Assembly: GCA_964017045.1 (NCBI GenBank)
Contig: OZ024798.1
Coordinates: 13,888,724-13,952,723, forward strand
Origin: Omphiscola glabra
Taxonomy: Eukaryota; Mollusca; Gastropoda; Lymnaeidae
DNA: 64,000 nt
Direction: 5' to 3'
Shown here: positions 23,501 to 36,165 of the stretch, one piece after another
Layout of the letters: the number at the start of each line of letters is the position of its first letter
Numbering within the stretch: position 1 is the first letter of the stretch
Position numbers and translations under genes: made by a program
The notes under the pieces: model-generated
What the model was told of the DNA's origin: nothing
The model's input: only the letters and a program-made list of their open reading frames with translations
Database searches by the model: none

Positions 23501-24047
23501 ATATGAGGAACTGGGGGTTGGAAGGCATAAGTCTATGGACGCAAATGGGGCAAGTGTAGTCGCATCATTCCTTTATTGTGACAATAAATATTTAGAATAC
23601 AAATGAACACATTTTGAAGATAAATAATTTTTTGTGTTGTTATTTTCTTGTCATTTTCAGGTCAAGTTCTCAATCTATAAGGATGGCGTCGTGCAAAAGT
23701 TCCTTCTCTTCAATGGTTCCTCTTCAACGTTCACGAGCTGGTTCTTGTCTGCTAACTTTATGAACGGTTCCTGGGTTGACCTGACCACGTCTCCTATTGC
23801 ATATTTTAGCATACCCGGTTTTTACAACCCACCTAATAGCGCGCGTCGGTTCTACATCGAGTACAGCAATCCTAATTGTAACATTGACAGTGGTTGGTTG
23901 GTTTGCATTGACCTGGAGACGGACTGGTGTCCTTGGGGAAATTCATTATTAAATTTCCCCCGATTACTTTATTCACCCACAAACACAAAGTCCAATAATG
24001 ACAATATGATGACAGCGGATGTCATTGCTATTTTTATAAAATTTTGA
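20547..24047 (+). pseudogene. PAN-like secreted protein family, copy 1 (broken)
   Basis: Exons are at 20547-20929 (A), 21108-21274 (B) and 23661-24047 (C), all with standard splice sites. Exon A begins MNYTLLLFGCVYLYL but has TAA at 20610-20612 inside the signal peptide, where the intact copies have TTA. After it the frame stays open with the four-Cys PAN-like motif (GCVSSCLTYSSC...GEC). Exon B lacks 14 bases after MYPTG, which shifts the frame and deletes a conserved Cys. Exon C is fully open: 128 residues from VKFSIYKDGVVQKFLLF to VIAIFIKF, about as in the intact copies. The late exons look little decayed, which suggests recent loss. Intron 2 contains the 24-bp minisatellite at 21.7-22.1 kb. 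A possible AATAAA lies near 24390. Confidence 0.85.
21703..22100 (-). repeat. 24-bp minisatellite in intron 2 of copy 1
   Basis: About 16 copies alternating ATACCAGACCAAT and ATACCAAGCCAAT half-units. On the minus strand it gives Trp/Tyr/Leu/Gly-rich open frames in all three phases (IGLVYWLGILVWY), which are artefacts of a stop-free repeat. Confidence 0.95.
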
Positions 24048-27000
24048 GAACTTAAAAAACATTTTTTTTTTAACTTTAAGGAAAAAGTAATTTAAAAAAT
24101 AAGTTAAAAGTATTTTATTTAACTGTGTTGTCCGGAAAACTGTTGTCAACTTTTATTCCCCCCCTTTTCGGTAATTTCGACTTATTTCTTAGTTTTAAAA
24201 CCCCCAATTTGTATTTATTTTCTTTTACATGTGTTGTATTCTTTATATAAAAAAGCTGTTATATTTTGAGTAATCAGCATACATTGGTTATAATAACATG
24301 TTAATAATTCTACCGAAATGAAGATTTTAGTGTAAAGCTAAATCGATTAAATTGTTATTGATGCATAATTTATTTCATTTTTAAAAAAAATAAAGATGTT
24401 TTCTTATAATGACTCTCTTATAATGAGCCTAAAGAGAATACAAATATATATTAGATGTATTGTACATTTGCGAGTTCGACAATTTTAAATTTATAAATCT
24501 CAAATGTTAGTCACGTTAATATTTCGAATAAGACGGAACAAGGATTTTAAAAATAAAATAAAATAAACCAGTGGTTGATATTAGTTCAGAACAATTTTTT
24601 TTTAAATAAATAAAAATATTCAAGAGAAGTTTTCTTAAAAATAATTTATCTCTAAGAAAATAGAAAACAAATATTGCTTTTTAATTGTCTAAGCATATTA
24701 GAATTGCATAAACTTATTTGAATGCGCGTTCCACTATTTAATATAAATGTAATTCTTTAGTCCTTAGAAGCACGTAATGCTATCAGCGCTTGGAAATTTG
24801 CAACAAATTGTTAATGCTCAAGTTTAATGACAATCAAATCAACACATGACCTTAAACTTGGGCTGTCTCATTTTTTCACAGTGTGGTAAGTCAAGGTGGT
24901 GCTGCACAACCCGAGGCCCGTAGACATGTTTAAATGACCAGAAAGATCAAGAAGAGTTTTTTTGTTATTAATGGTTTCAAGCAAAAACATAAAGGGTACA
25001 TTTAGTTTAAACCAGATTCCTTAATACAATATTGGGAAATATCAGAGCACAGCAGAAGTAGTGTGTCAAAGGATGGCATGAAAGCCGAGGAATGGGGTTG
25101 GCTTGACAGGCAGCAGTAGTTTATGTAGGGCAAATCCCCAATTCGACATTCTGGGAACATAAACTCGGATACAAGCTTCTTCTTTCTCCTGTTTCTACTA
25201 GGGAGTCGTTGCGGTTGTGTAGGATACTAAAGTATACAGATGGGATTTATAGGATGGTAATAACATAGCAGGAAAGAAAGGTAATTGAGTCAGAGTAATC
25301 GAGGTGGCATTTTACACACGGCTATCACTGGGAATGTCAACCATTTACAGTACAATAATATGGGCCATATGGGTTCATCGTGTATTGTTTTGAGTAAAGG
25401 GGGGAATGCTCATGGCATTCAATGATCGGGGTTTGGGTGTTTTAAACCATTCTAGACGTAAAAATCAGGGCAAAAGCTGTGCTTGTTTGAAAGTGCAAGT
25501 TGGTGTTGGCGGCATGATGAGATTCAGCAGAAACGATCTTTGTCCATTTCTTGTAAGAAACAACAACATAAAAAAGAAAGTTGGAAAGGGGAATCCTTTT
25601 TTTTTTAAATGTCTTTTAGTGTATTGTAAGTCTGGTTTTCTTGTTGTCATCATAGAGGCTCTTAACGAGTTGAATTTAAAGCTGCAAGTGCAACTTATAA
25701 CACATTTTCTAATCAAAGAGGTGATCTAGCTTTAGTTTCAAAGTTGTAACACTTGACATATTTGCGTCTATTGCCACCTGCCTTCCAACCTCCAGCTCCT
25801 GATAACCTGGAAAGTCCTTGCAACCAGTGAAGTATCCTCTTCAATACCATGCAATAAATGACCCAGAATAATCGAGGGCCCTCAGTATATAAAAGAAGAA
25901 GCTGCTGACGAGCTAATAACGCAAAAGGCAATATGATTATTCGTGCTTACAGAAATAAATATTATTAGAGCGAATAGTATTCTCAAATCTCTTATATATT
26001 TTACGTCTGGTGTGGCTGCTTCCTTTCACAACCGGCCCTCCCCCTACTCGTCATGTTTAATATTAAGAGGACTAAGGGGGGAAAATCTGTCAAGCCGCGA
26101 GCGGCATGTGTGACATTTAAACTCAGGTGAAAAGCTTGATATTTTTTTTGGAGTCGACTATAATATTAGTCAATAAAGAACAACGGGTATGGTGTATGGC
26201 TGTCTGTAGGATTGTCTGTAGGACTCTCTTTAGTACTATCTGTAGGACTGTCTGTAGTACTATCTGTAGGAATGTCTGTAGGACTGTCTGTATGACTATT
26301 GTGTAAGGGGTAGCATATATAATAGAACATGAGAAGTTAACTCTTCTTTTTTGGTTGTAAAAACTGCCCCATGTTAAGCCCTCCTAGTAATAAACACTTG
26401 TTTAATTTGTGAAGGATGCTGTGGCACTCGGCTCCATGATCAAAAAACAACACCAAAAAACAACAATACAGAAACACTAACAATTAATCATGGTGTCAAA
26501 CAGTTTAGACAGCACTAGCCTACTGAAAAGCCCATGGTTTTATTGTGTAATAATACATAATGAAGTTCATTAAGTTGAGTGATGCATAAAATGTAGCAAT
26601 GAAAAAAACAAATAGAAAGAAAAAATATAAATAAGATAATATAAATAAAAAATACAAACAAAAAATACAAATAAAAAAGTCAAAATTAAAAAAAATTATA
26701 AGTAGAAGTATTTATTTCTTGTTAATATTCTTTGGTGTGGGAAAAAAAGGATGTGGGGAAAAAAAAAAGGGGGGGGGGGGTGATTTTTTAACAGTTTTGG
26801 TAATTATGTTGTTCACTTAAAAATACTTAATTTTTTTTTTTTTTTAAACTTAACACTAGATTCAAAGGGACAAATTTCAGTTAATAGCATTAAAGATAAT
26901 GACGGTGCTACGAAAAAATTTGAAATACCTTACACAAACAATAACGCATTAATGTTAACCTTGTTTTAGATTCAAGCAATTTCAGAAGTTTTTTTTGTTT

Positions 27001-27107
27001 TTTTTTTTGTTTTTTTTTATAGAACTATAGAAAGATTAGCCGAAACGTGTAAGAATGTATTTTGTCCATTAATTATAACACATTTATTATGTTTTTATCC
27101 TTCAAAT
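24048..27107. other. Intergenic between family copies
   Basis: AT-rich sequence with a short GTCTGTAGGACT-type repeat at about 26200-26295, homopolymer runs near 26760-26780 and AAATACAAA-rich sequence near 26600-26700. A 107-codon frame at 25406-25729 has no family features. No exon was recognised. Confidence 0.5.
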
Positions 27108-27665
27108 ACAGTGGATGATATCAAATACAGTGGATGATATCAAATACAGTGGTTAAGATCAAATACAGGGGCTGAGATCAACATACAGTGGCTGAGATCA
27201 AATACAGTGGCTGAAATAAAAAAAAGTCAGTGGCTGAGATCAATTACAGTGGCTAATATCAAATACAGAGTCTGAGATCAAATACAGGGGCTGATATCAA
27301 ACACAGTGGCTGAGATAAAATACGGTGGCTGAGATCAAATACAGGAGTTGAGATTTTAAAAAAAAGCACAGGCTGAGATCAAATACAGTGGCTAAGATCA
27401 AATACAGGGGCTGAGATCAAATACAGGGACTGAGATCAAATACAGTGGCTGAGATCAAATACAGGGGCTGAGATCAAATACAGGGACTGAGATCAAATAC
27501 AGTGGCTGAGATCAAATACAGGGGCTGAGATCAAATACAGGGACTGAGATCAAATACAGGGGCTGAGATCAAATACAGGGACTGAGATCAAATACAGTGG
27601 CTGAGATCAAATACAGGGGCTGAGATCAAATACAGGGACTGAGATCAAATACAGGGGCTGAGATA
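27108..27665 (+). repeat. 19-bp minisatellite, about 28 copies
   Basis: Tandem copies of GAGATCAAATACAGTGGCT and GAGATCAAATACAGGGGCT/GGGACT variants. The right half shows a higher-order pattern in which three unit types recur in the same order, indicating expansion of multi-unit blocks. Confidence 0.95.
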
Positions 27666-28350
27666 TATTCATCACTTAAATGTTTAATGCGTATGCGGTT
27701 CTGTAACATCCCTCTTTTTATGTTAGATGTGGATGTTACTTGAAGAATTAATAATCTATGTCGTCCTTCTAATCAGTCATTCTATGATTCTTATCTTTCC
27801 AATTCAAGAAAACGAGGAAGAAATAATTAGCATGACTACAACATTTATTTGTCACCTTGACGTCTTTTACCGTCATAATGTAATGGAGAAATATAATACA
27901 CATAATCCTTCATATAAACAGAATTCATAAGATTCTACACTCGATGTTATAAGATGTATTAACACAACCGTTGCTAGAGCAAAATCATCTCAGTCCTCCA
28001 TAATTGACAATCTTTATTCTTCTTCTTCTTTTCCCCCATCATTCATTCTACTTCCTGTTTCTACTCAAACAAAAATGTAATGTTCCGAAACAAAGTTAGA
28101 AAAATAGTACATATTAAATATGTGATCTGTTACAGGTTCTATTAAATTCATGTTTGCGTATAATGTACAAAAACGAATACATGTATTTAATATTAAATAA
28201 AAGAATGGTGTTATAAATATTTCAGGAACATGCCAGAACAAGAAAGTCGTTTCCCTAACTGAAAATTCGTTAATTGACATTATTCCATTATGTTGTTTGT
28301 ATCAGAACGATCAGTGGCAAAGCTAAATCTATAGTGTTTCCATTTTGTAG

Positions 28351-28752
28351 GTCAAGTTTGGAATCTATAAAGATGGCGTAAATCGAACGTTTCTTCTATT
28401 CAATGGCTGTTCATAAACATTCATGAACTGGTTCTCGTCTGCCAAGCTAAAAAAAAAATAATTCCGAGTTCTTTGACCGATCTCATGACGTCACCTAATG
28501 GATATTAAGAAAGGTATGGTTGTGTGTCCTTTGCTGTGAAACTCCATCTTTACCCCGAGTACAGTCACCATGGCTGTGTTCTTGTTGACGGCAGCTGGTT
28601 TGTCTGCACTGACCATGTGGGTGGCACGTGTGCGTGGTGAGTTCTTATATTCATTTGATTTCTTGGCTTCCTGGGACCCACAAGAGCCGCTAAAAAAACC
28701 ACTACGTCCTCAGCGGCAGTTATAATTGCAATATTTAACACATTTTTGAACA
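28351..28752 (+). pseudogene. Orphan exon C relic of the PAN-like family
   Basis: After a TTTTGTAG acceptor the frame reads VKFGIYKDGVNRTFLLFNGC, then hits TAA at 28414-28416. It continues in other frames with matches to the rest of exon C: MNWFSSAKL, then YSHHGC, GSWFVC and GTCAWW equivalents, and a 3' piece near 28700 resembling the ADVIAIF end. No exon A or B lies upstream in the preceding 4 kb, so this is the remains of a copy that lost its 5' part. Confidence 0.8.
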
Positions 28753-29723
28753 TAAATTAAAATTAATTGATGCTTTATTGTGTGGCTTTATGTTTTATGC
28801 TTATGTAGTGTGGGCGTACAGATTCTTAAAATATTTTTGTTTTTATTTTTGTTGTAAATCAAATATGTTTTTAAAAAAAAGTGCAATACCTTTCAAAATG
28901 ACCAACTTAAAAACTGTGAATCTTGTGAGAGCGTGATAGGACCAATTCTATAGGGAAAAAATATACATTTTGTCTTGTTATAATTAATAGCAGGGCTGGG
29001 GTAGAAGACACAAACTAATTAGAGTTATTGCTACCCGAGACGGGACAGGATTTCCGTCAACACTTTTCAACGAAAAAAAAAACAACAAAAAACAATAACA
29101 ACTGCAGTTGATCGAAAATACCACCGCCAGCTATTTAAAGAAAATGTGTCGCCGCCTCGGGACATACTGACCAATCAGACCCCCTTTTCCTACACTACTG
29201 ATGGAGGTACAGTTGGCGATCTTTCGCAAGGTGTGAGGCATGATGAGTATTCCTAAGTCGACAATGATCATATTCTTAACACACTCGACCCATAAGTCTC
29301 TGTGGCCTGCATCTTTCCCTGAAGCTTGGAGTGTTTGTCACTTTAGTGTTGCAATAAAATTTGATTGACAGACGTTCCGTCTTAAAATCGCATTTTCAAA
29401 AAGGGAAGAGTCTTTTCTCGAGAGTTTTTCTGCGCGCCGAGGCCCAACACTGACTGTGGAGAAGGGAATAAAGACATCGTTAATAACCGTGGGATTTTTT
29501 CATTATTTATGCTTGACTGCCTAAGTAGCGGGGATATTTGGTAGCCGCCTATGGTGTGAAAAGTCACTTTTAAAATCTATAGATCAGTTGAGTGAAGGCC
29601 AGGGTCAAGGCCCGGTCATTAAGGCGACTTGTCTTTGAGAAATTAAAGGGCGTGCCTTATTAAAATACTTTCAATTTAAAATCCTTAACGCTAACGTTAA
29701 AGAATAGTTTATCGGCTAACTGT

Positions 29724-29972
29724 CAGAGTTGGACTATAACCATGAGGTACACATCAGAGATGGACTATAACCATGAGGTACACATCAGAGATGGACTATA
29801 ACCATGAGGTACACATCAGAGTTGGACTATAACCATGAGGTACACATCAGAGTTGGACTATAACCATGAGGTACACATCAGAGATGGACTATAACCATGA
29901 GGTACACATCAGAGATGGACTATAACCATGAGGTACACATCAGAGATGGACTATAACCATGAGGTATACATG
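29724..29972 (+). repeat. 31-bp minisatellite, 8 copies
   Basis: Eight nearly identical copies of a unit containing GGACTATAACCATGAGGTAC then ACATCAGAG(T/A)T. Copies differ mainly at one T/A position, so expansion is recent. A single degenerate copy follows near 30022-30050. Confidence 0.95.
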
Positions 29973-31751
29973 TTTTCGCCCAAATAAAGCCCTATCAAAG
30001 TATTATCAGCTTAGTATCACGGTCGGACTATAACCTGTAGATGCACACGTTTTCTCCAAAGGAAGTGCACTTTCAAAGTCTTGTCAACAAAAATTAAGTT
30101 AATCTCTAAAGCTTTTCCCCATTAAAATCGATTGTATGATTCAATATAGATTTAGTCGTTACATTATTAACTAGCCCCCACCGCTAGCCGTCCTTAAGAC
30201 AAAAGGACACAGCATATCCCAAAGTTATCATTTAAATTGGGGCCTTATCAAAATCATTTTCATAAATAATCATTAAATGTAAAGTATTGCAAATGTCATA
30301 TTAATATACTCTAATTATTTATTTATTTTGGGGGGGGGGGGGGGTGGGAATTGCCCTCAAATTGAAGTTACATAGCGTATGTTACCTTCAGGAAAATAAA
30401 TGACAAATACTCCTAACCAACCATAGCGCTTATAAGAATAATAAAGTGTATGATTTACATATCATTTCACTAAAAACACTACACTGAATTATTAATATAA
30501 ATTTTGTTAAGAAGTAATATAATTGGTAAATAATTATTTTACGGATTTATCTGAATATGAGAATGAAGATATTGTAAAAATAGATTGACTAATTGTTTTC
30601 ATGAGTACTATCCTCATTTACGCCTTTCCATATCATTAATGTGAGAACCACTTAAGTATTAGAAATGTAGTAGTTCATTCTGTTTATCTGGACAAGGTAT
30701 GGCTAGCCAAAGTACGGCCGAGTGTTGCACAAACCTTGCTGGTACAGCTCTTAGATCAGGCCTCCACTGTAGTGAATGGTAATGTTTTGTGTGTCGTTTA
30801 GCTTATAACGTTAGACTCTGCATTTTGAAATACCACATTCTAAAGGTGTAGGTCCCCTTCGTGATGTCCACAGAAACAAATATAAAGTCTTAAATTCCTC
30901 TATTCTTCTTAACCCCCTTCACGGCTGATGTGTTCTAAGGTTGAATTAACACGAGGCATTTAAAATATTTCGTTTTCTGTAGCTAGTGGCATCGTACGTA
31001 TACAAGTCCAAATATTGTTTTTTCTTCAGGGAAAGAAAATCGAAAATCCAAATTTTTTCCCTTTTTTTTTCTTATCTAACCCCACATTAGTAATGATTTT
31101 TTTCAAATACAGAAGACTGTTGGAGACGATAGTAAAAATCGATACGATCAATAAAGTAATGTTTACTTGAGTGCATTGAGGAAGAGAGAATATAGATAAA
31201 ATTATTGATAGAGAACAATCTTTTTTTAAAATAAATATATTAATCGAACTACCAGCCATATCTTTAAAAAAAAATATTTGATTTTATCTATTCTTTTAAA
31301 AAACATAAAACAAAAATGAAAAGCATAAAACTTTTGCATCAATTAAAACAATAGAGTTATTAGAAGTGCAAACATACTCAATGCCATGTTCTCTAAATAT
31401 GGGTTGTTAGTTTAACACTAACCGATGCAGCTTCATTCAGTTATAAGCCCTATTTATTTGTTTCTGGTACTCAGTGATGAACTATAAATGCTTTTTTTTA
31501 AAGAATTGTTTAAAATAAGGTCAAGTTTGTTTCGTGAACAATCTTTCTACAGTGTGCTTTGGACCACATTTTACATTTGACCTTGATAAGCTGTACATAA
31601 AATAATAAGAATGCACAATCATATGAAATAACGCTTTGATGGTTCAACATATTTTAATTTTCATTCTATACGCTTTAGAACATAAAAATTTAGAACATTA
31701 AATATACTTATGTGAGATTAATAGATGCGATAAAATATAAAACTTTAAGAT
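29973..31751. other. Intergenic upstream of the intact copy 2
   Basis: AT-rich, with a poly-G run near 30331-30344. No exon was recognised. TATAAAA at 31734-31740 is only about 12 bases before the start codon of copy 2, too close to serve as its TATA box if that ATG is used. Confidence 0.4.
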
Positions 31752-34700
31752 ATGCATTTGGCAACAACATTTTTTGGTTACTTGCGTTTTTATTTGATAA
31801 TTATAGAGTGGAAATTATTTGAAGCACAATTAATTCAACAGGATCAAGGAATTTTTTTACAGTTTATATTGGAAAAGGAACTTATATTGAAAACATCGTT
31901 TTCAAGTTTAAAGTTGATGTCCTATTCAAGTGACAGGAACGGATGTGTTTCTTATTGTTTGACTTACTCGTCTTGTAGAAGTGCAAACCTTAGAATCTCC
32001 ACTGGGGAGTGCTCATTGTTTGGAGTAAATAGTTGGGAAGATGAGTTCAGCATTGTTTCAGACATCGATAGCATTGTCGTACAAAAAATCTCAGAACCTG
32101 TAGTAACACATGGAGAATGGACATTGGTGTTCAGGTTAGAGTTTGAATACATGTCTTTAATTTCTTGTTCTCATTTTAAGTGAAGTGGTTCTCAAATATT
32201 ATTTACGGTTAGAACCTTAAAGTGTCATAAAAAACAATGCGCACACCCCTCTTTTTTCGTATAATCTATTTTTGTACTAAATATTGCACATCGATGTATA
32301 AATATGACGCTCAATTTATTAATATAAAGACAGTATTAATACAGACGGTTTACGTTGTTCCTTCTTTGCGAAACATGTGATAATGTTATAAAATATAGTT
32401 TTTTTTAAGTTATGAATTTTTGGCAAGGAAAAAAAAACTACCAAACAGCATGTTCTCATTTATTCTCTCAGGGGCTCAGCAAATGTTGGTAGATCTGTGT
32501 ATGACGACTACACTGACACATCACTGAGCCATGACCAGCCTCTAAGTCCCATGTACCCGATTGGATGTCTGCGACTTGATATGAATCTGTCGTGTGACCA
32601 CCACTTCCGTAGCAATATCCTTAATGAATGGCCAAACCTGAACATCACTCAGGTAATGTAAACCTGGTCATCATTGAGGTACTGTAAACCTGGCGATCAA
32701 GAGGTAATGTAAACACAACACTCTAAGTGTTTTTCATTACTTTTCTGTTTTAAGTATTTCTTTTAAAAAATCAGATAATATTTTAAATCTTTGGAGTGAT
32801 AAAAAGATCATAAGTCATACTGCTCTTTGTTTTGTAAATGCAGTGTTCCTTTGTGACTGAACCTTTTATTCAGCGGAAAAATAAAGTAACCACATCTACT
32901 TGTAGACTTAAAGTTTAAAAAAGTTAATTTAACTTTAATTTAAAATTTGAAGAAAACAAATAATCCCACAAAATTATAATTCGTAAAATTATCATTGAGC
33001 TTAGTCAAATATAAAGCTCAAATTTGTGTAAATGATTGTGACATCATCAATATCAGTTCAGTCCAACCGCAGATCAAGAAAAATAGTTGGCGTCTATATT
33101 CTTTTTAAACTGTGTGTTGGAATTTTAGTTTAAACAATTTTATATATTTTCTTTTTACTTATTATTAAATCCGTTATATTAACGTCGCGTATGTTCATGT
33201 TTTACTGGCTGGCAACATATTCGAACGATTGACCCAATTCCCGTCAAACTATCGAGCTGAAACTTGGCCCATAGACTGGTTGTCGATAATAACAAAATAT
33301 GTCAAATGTTCAGCACCAACCCTCAACTCCAACCCCAACCTCAAAAATTAGTTTTTTCCCCGTTTTTCAATGAGAACATAAAGGACATGTAATGTCATAG
33401 ATTTCAATGAAACATAATGACAGATAACTGCGCTAAATCAGATTCTGTAAAAAAAAAATTAAAGATATTGCGTTTAATGCTTATTGTTTTCTTCTGTACT
33501 TCTGAAACAGTTGGTGAAATAAATATGCGTTGTAAAAGTGGGTGGGTCTTTGGAACGTTAATATAGTTAATAGGCGTGAAAAAATTTGCTTTTGCGAGAC
33601 TTAAAGATAAAGTGTGTGGGGAAGGAGGGATAATTGGGTTTCTTATGAAGTGTGGTACATGCATGCATGTTTTTACCAAATTTTCAGCAACACCCCCCCC
33701 CCCCAAAAAAAAAAACCAACCATTGCTCGATATTAAATGTTATAAATTATTATTACATAATTTTAAACCCTGTTTTGAAAAAACTAATTGCTGTATACTA
33801 AAACTGCCTTGATGTAAGTGACAAATTAAATTTAATTTGAACATGTTCTTCATAACATTTCCGTTATTTAGTTGTCATATACATTAGCTATAAGAAAATA
33901 ATTTGTAAATTGTTTTTCACTATAGTTTTTTTGTATATATATATATATATATATATATTTATTTATTTTTTAATTTATTTATTACAAGTTAATTGCAAAA
34001 ATCTACTTCATTAATCGTATATAAAATAGAATAATTTTATTTCATTTATTAGAAGTGTATCGTTTTTTTATCGCATTCACGGGATTCGCCGCGTGTTTCA
34101 TCTCTTTGTTGCATCAAATGCATTTTCTATTGGAAAATATGTATTTATAAGCCAACGTTTTCCATGTCATCGTGTCCAGGTATTTGTCAACAAACCACCC
34201 TTGGTGTCAAGATATGTATTAACAAAACACCCTTGCTGTTCAGATATTTGTCAACAAACAACCCTTGATGTTCAGATATTTGTCAACAAACCACCCTTGA
34301 TGTTCAGATATTTGTCAACAAACCACCCTTGATGTTCAGATATTTGTCAACAAACCACCCTTGATGTTCAGATATTTGTCAACAAACCACCCTTGATGTT
34401 CAGATATTTGTCAAAAAACCACCCTTGATGTTCAGATATTTGTCAACAAACCACCCTTGATGTTCAGATATTTGTCAACAAACACCCCTTGATGTTCAGA
34501 TATTTGTCAACAAACAACCCTTGATGTTCAGATATTTGTCAACAAACAACCCTTGATGTTCAGATATTTGTCAACAAACAACCCTTGATGTTCAGATATT
34601 TGTCAACAAACAACCCTTGATGTTCAGATATTTGTCAACAAACAACCCTTGGTTTTCAGATATTTGTCAACAAACAACCCTTGGTGTCCAGATATTTGTC

Positions 34701-36165
34701 AACAAACAACCCTTGGTGTCCAGATATTTGTCAACAAATAACCCTTGGTGTCCAGATATTCGTCAACAAACAACCCTTGGTGTCCAGATATTTGTCAACA
34801 AATAACCCTTGGTGTCCAGATATTTGTCAACAAACCACAATTGGTGTTCAGATATTTGTCAACAAACTACGCTTGGGTTACGAAGATAAACGGTACACTT
34901 ACCGTCTTTCGTTATTTTTTAATCTCACTTATTTACTAATTAAATTGATTAGCCTGTTAGAATGTTTAGTTGATTATGTAAGAATGGTTAGTTGGTTATA
35001 TTAGAATGTTTAGATAATTATAAACAACAACAAACAGATTATTTTAACTTATTTTGAATTTAGAGAGCATTTTGTTTAGTGTCATTGCGATAAAGACAGT
35101 CGCGGAGGCTTCTAACTAATTGTTTGCACTTAAATTAGAGCACCTTTATATTACTTCATGCAAATGAAGAGTTTCTGTTTTTTTTAATTTACCGGATTCG
35201 TATGGTTTATGGTTCACAAATTCACACAGGCGAATTGAATGAGGAAACACCTCGAAGTCTTTGCTTACAGTGCCGCGGATCAATATATAAATCAAATGTT
35301 TGAATGTAGACCCGGTTGTATTAAATGCATCACAATTAAATTAATTTATTTTCTAATATTCAAAAGAAACGTGTCACTTTCCCCTTGCTGTTCTCTCGGA
35401 TACAGCATTACAGCTGATTTTTTTATTTTTATCTTTCGGTTTTTACAGTTGTTTCTTGGCTGATGGAGGTTTCTTGACGACACATTCGTAGTATTGTGAC
35501 GTTCCTTTTCGCCCACACTTTGTTTCGCTCAATTCCATTTTTTTAACTTGATTGCAGTCTATCCCCCTCATGATCGAAAGAAATAAAGACACAAAAAACA
35601 ACTAAATACAATGATCATGGTTCAAATCCTCCATAGAAAAACACATACAATTTGAAGTTTAAATCAGAGTCTAACTGTGTTATTTATTTGGTTCCATTTC
35701 ATCAACTGTTTCTATCTGAACTATTTATAGCCAAACCAAACCAAGTATATCATATATGTGTACCATATTTTTCTATTCTAGGTCAAGTTCGGAATCTATA
35801 AAGATGGTGACATGCAAAATTTCATTATATTCAATGGCTCCTCATCAACTTTCATGGACTGGTTCTCGACTGCGAGGCTCATAAACACTTCTTGGACAGA
35901 TCTCCCGACAAGCCGTGTAGATTACCTCACCATCTTTGGCATTGTTACCTCTCAAAGTAAGCGACGCTTCTACATCGAGCACAGCCACCCTTTTTGTGAC
36001 ATTGACAGCGGCTGGTTCGCTTGCATTGACCAGGTCGGGGACTCGTGTGTTTGGGCAAGGCCGGTGCCCACTTTTCCTCGATTACTTTATGCTCAAGGAC
36101 GTAACAGAGTCGCTAATAACAACATGACGGCAGCAGACGTCATGGCTATCTTTATCAAAATTTGA
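31752..36165 (+). CDS. PAN/apple-like secreted protein, copy 2 (intact, 315 aa)
   Basis: Three exons, 31752-32134, 32472-32652 and 35782-36165, with GT-AG borders (phases 2 and 0), total 948 nt. Residues 1-25 are a hydrophobic signal peptide with likely cleavage before Gln26 (FEA|QLIQQ). Cys65, 69, 75 and 87 form the C-x3-C-x5-C-x11-C pattern of a PAN/apple-like fold (NGCVSYCLTYSSC, STGECSLF). Residues 122-315 form a second conserved region starting WTLVFR, with SVYDDYTDTSLSHDQPL, two Cys at 160/169 around CDHHFRSN, then exon C with IYKDG, FNGSSSTF, RRFYIEHSHP, DIDSGWFACID and the C-terminal AADVMAIFIKI. No transmembrane segment follows the signal, so the product should be secreted. The ligand is unknown. 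PAN domains in other proteins bind protein or sugar. A polyadenylation-type AATAAA is at 36405-36410. Intron 2 holds a 32-bp minisatellite. Confidence 0.88.
32641..32710 (+). repeat. Triplicated splice-donor repeat after exon B of copy 2
   Basis: The exon B donor (AG|GTAATGTAAACC at 32653) is followed by two more copies of the same 25-26-base segment, with donors GTACTG at 32679 and GTAATG at 32704. Use of either downstream donor would add an in-frame TAA and truncate the protein. Confidence 0.8.
34175..34870 (+). repeat. 32-bp minisatellite in intron 2 of copy 2
   Basis: About 21 copies of a unit containing CAGATATTTGTCAACAAACA then ACCCTTG and GTGT/ATGT. Variant types are clustered: ATGTT in the middle and GTGTCC at the right. 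Frames rich in RYLSTNNPW or IFVNKQPLV are repeat artefacts. Confidence 0.95.

Noticed and set aside
27108..27665. Regular short repeats that could suggest a CRISPR array
   Set aside because: The units are directly contiguous with no unique spacers, and the DNA is eukaryotic. It is a minisatellite.
34093..35004. Frames with repeated RYLSTNNPW / DICQQTTLG
   Set aside because: These are 32-bp minisatellite artefacts. The unit length is not a multiple of three, so the phases cycle.
35600..35640. GGTTCAAATCC, resembling a tRNA B box
   Set aside because: No A box at the right distance and no cloverleaf can be drawn around it.
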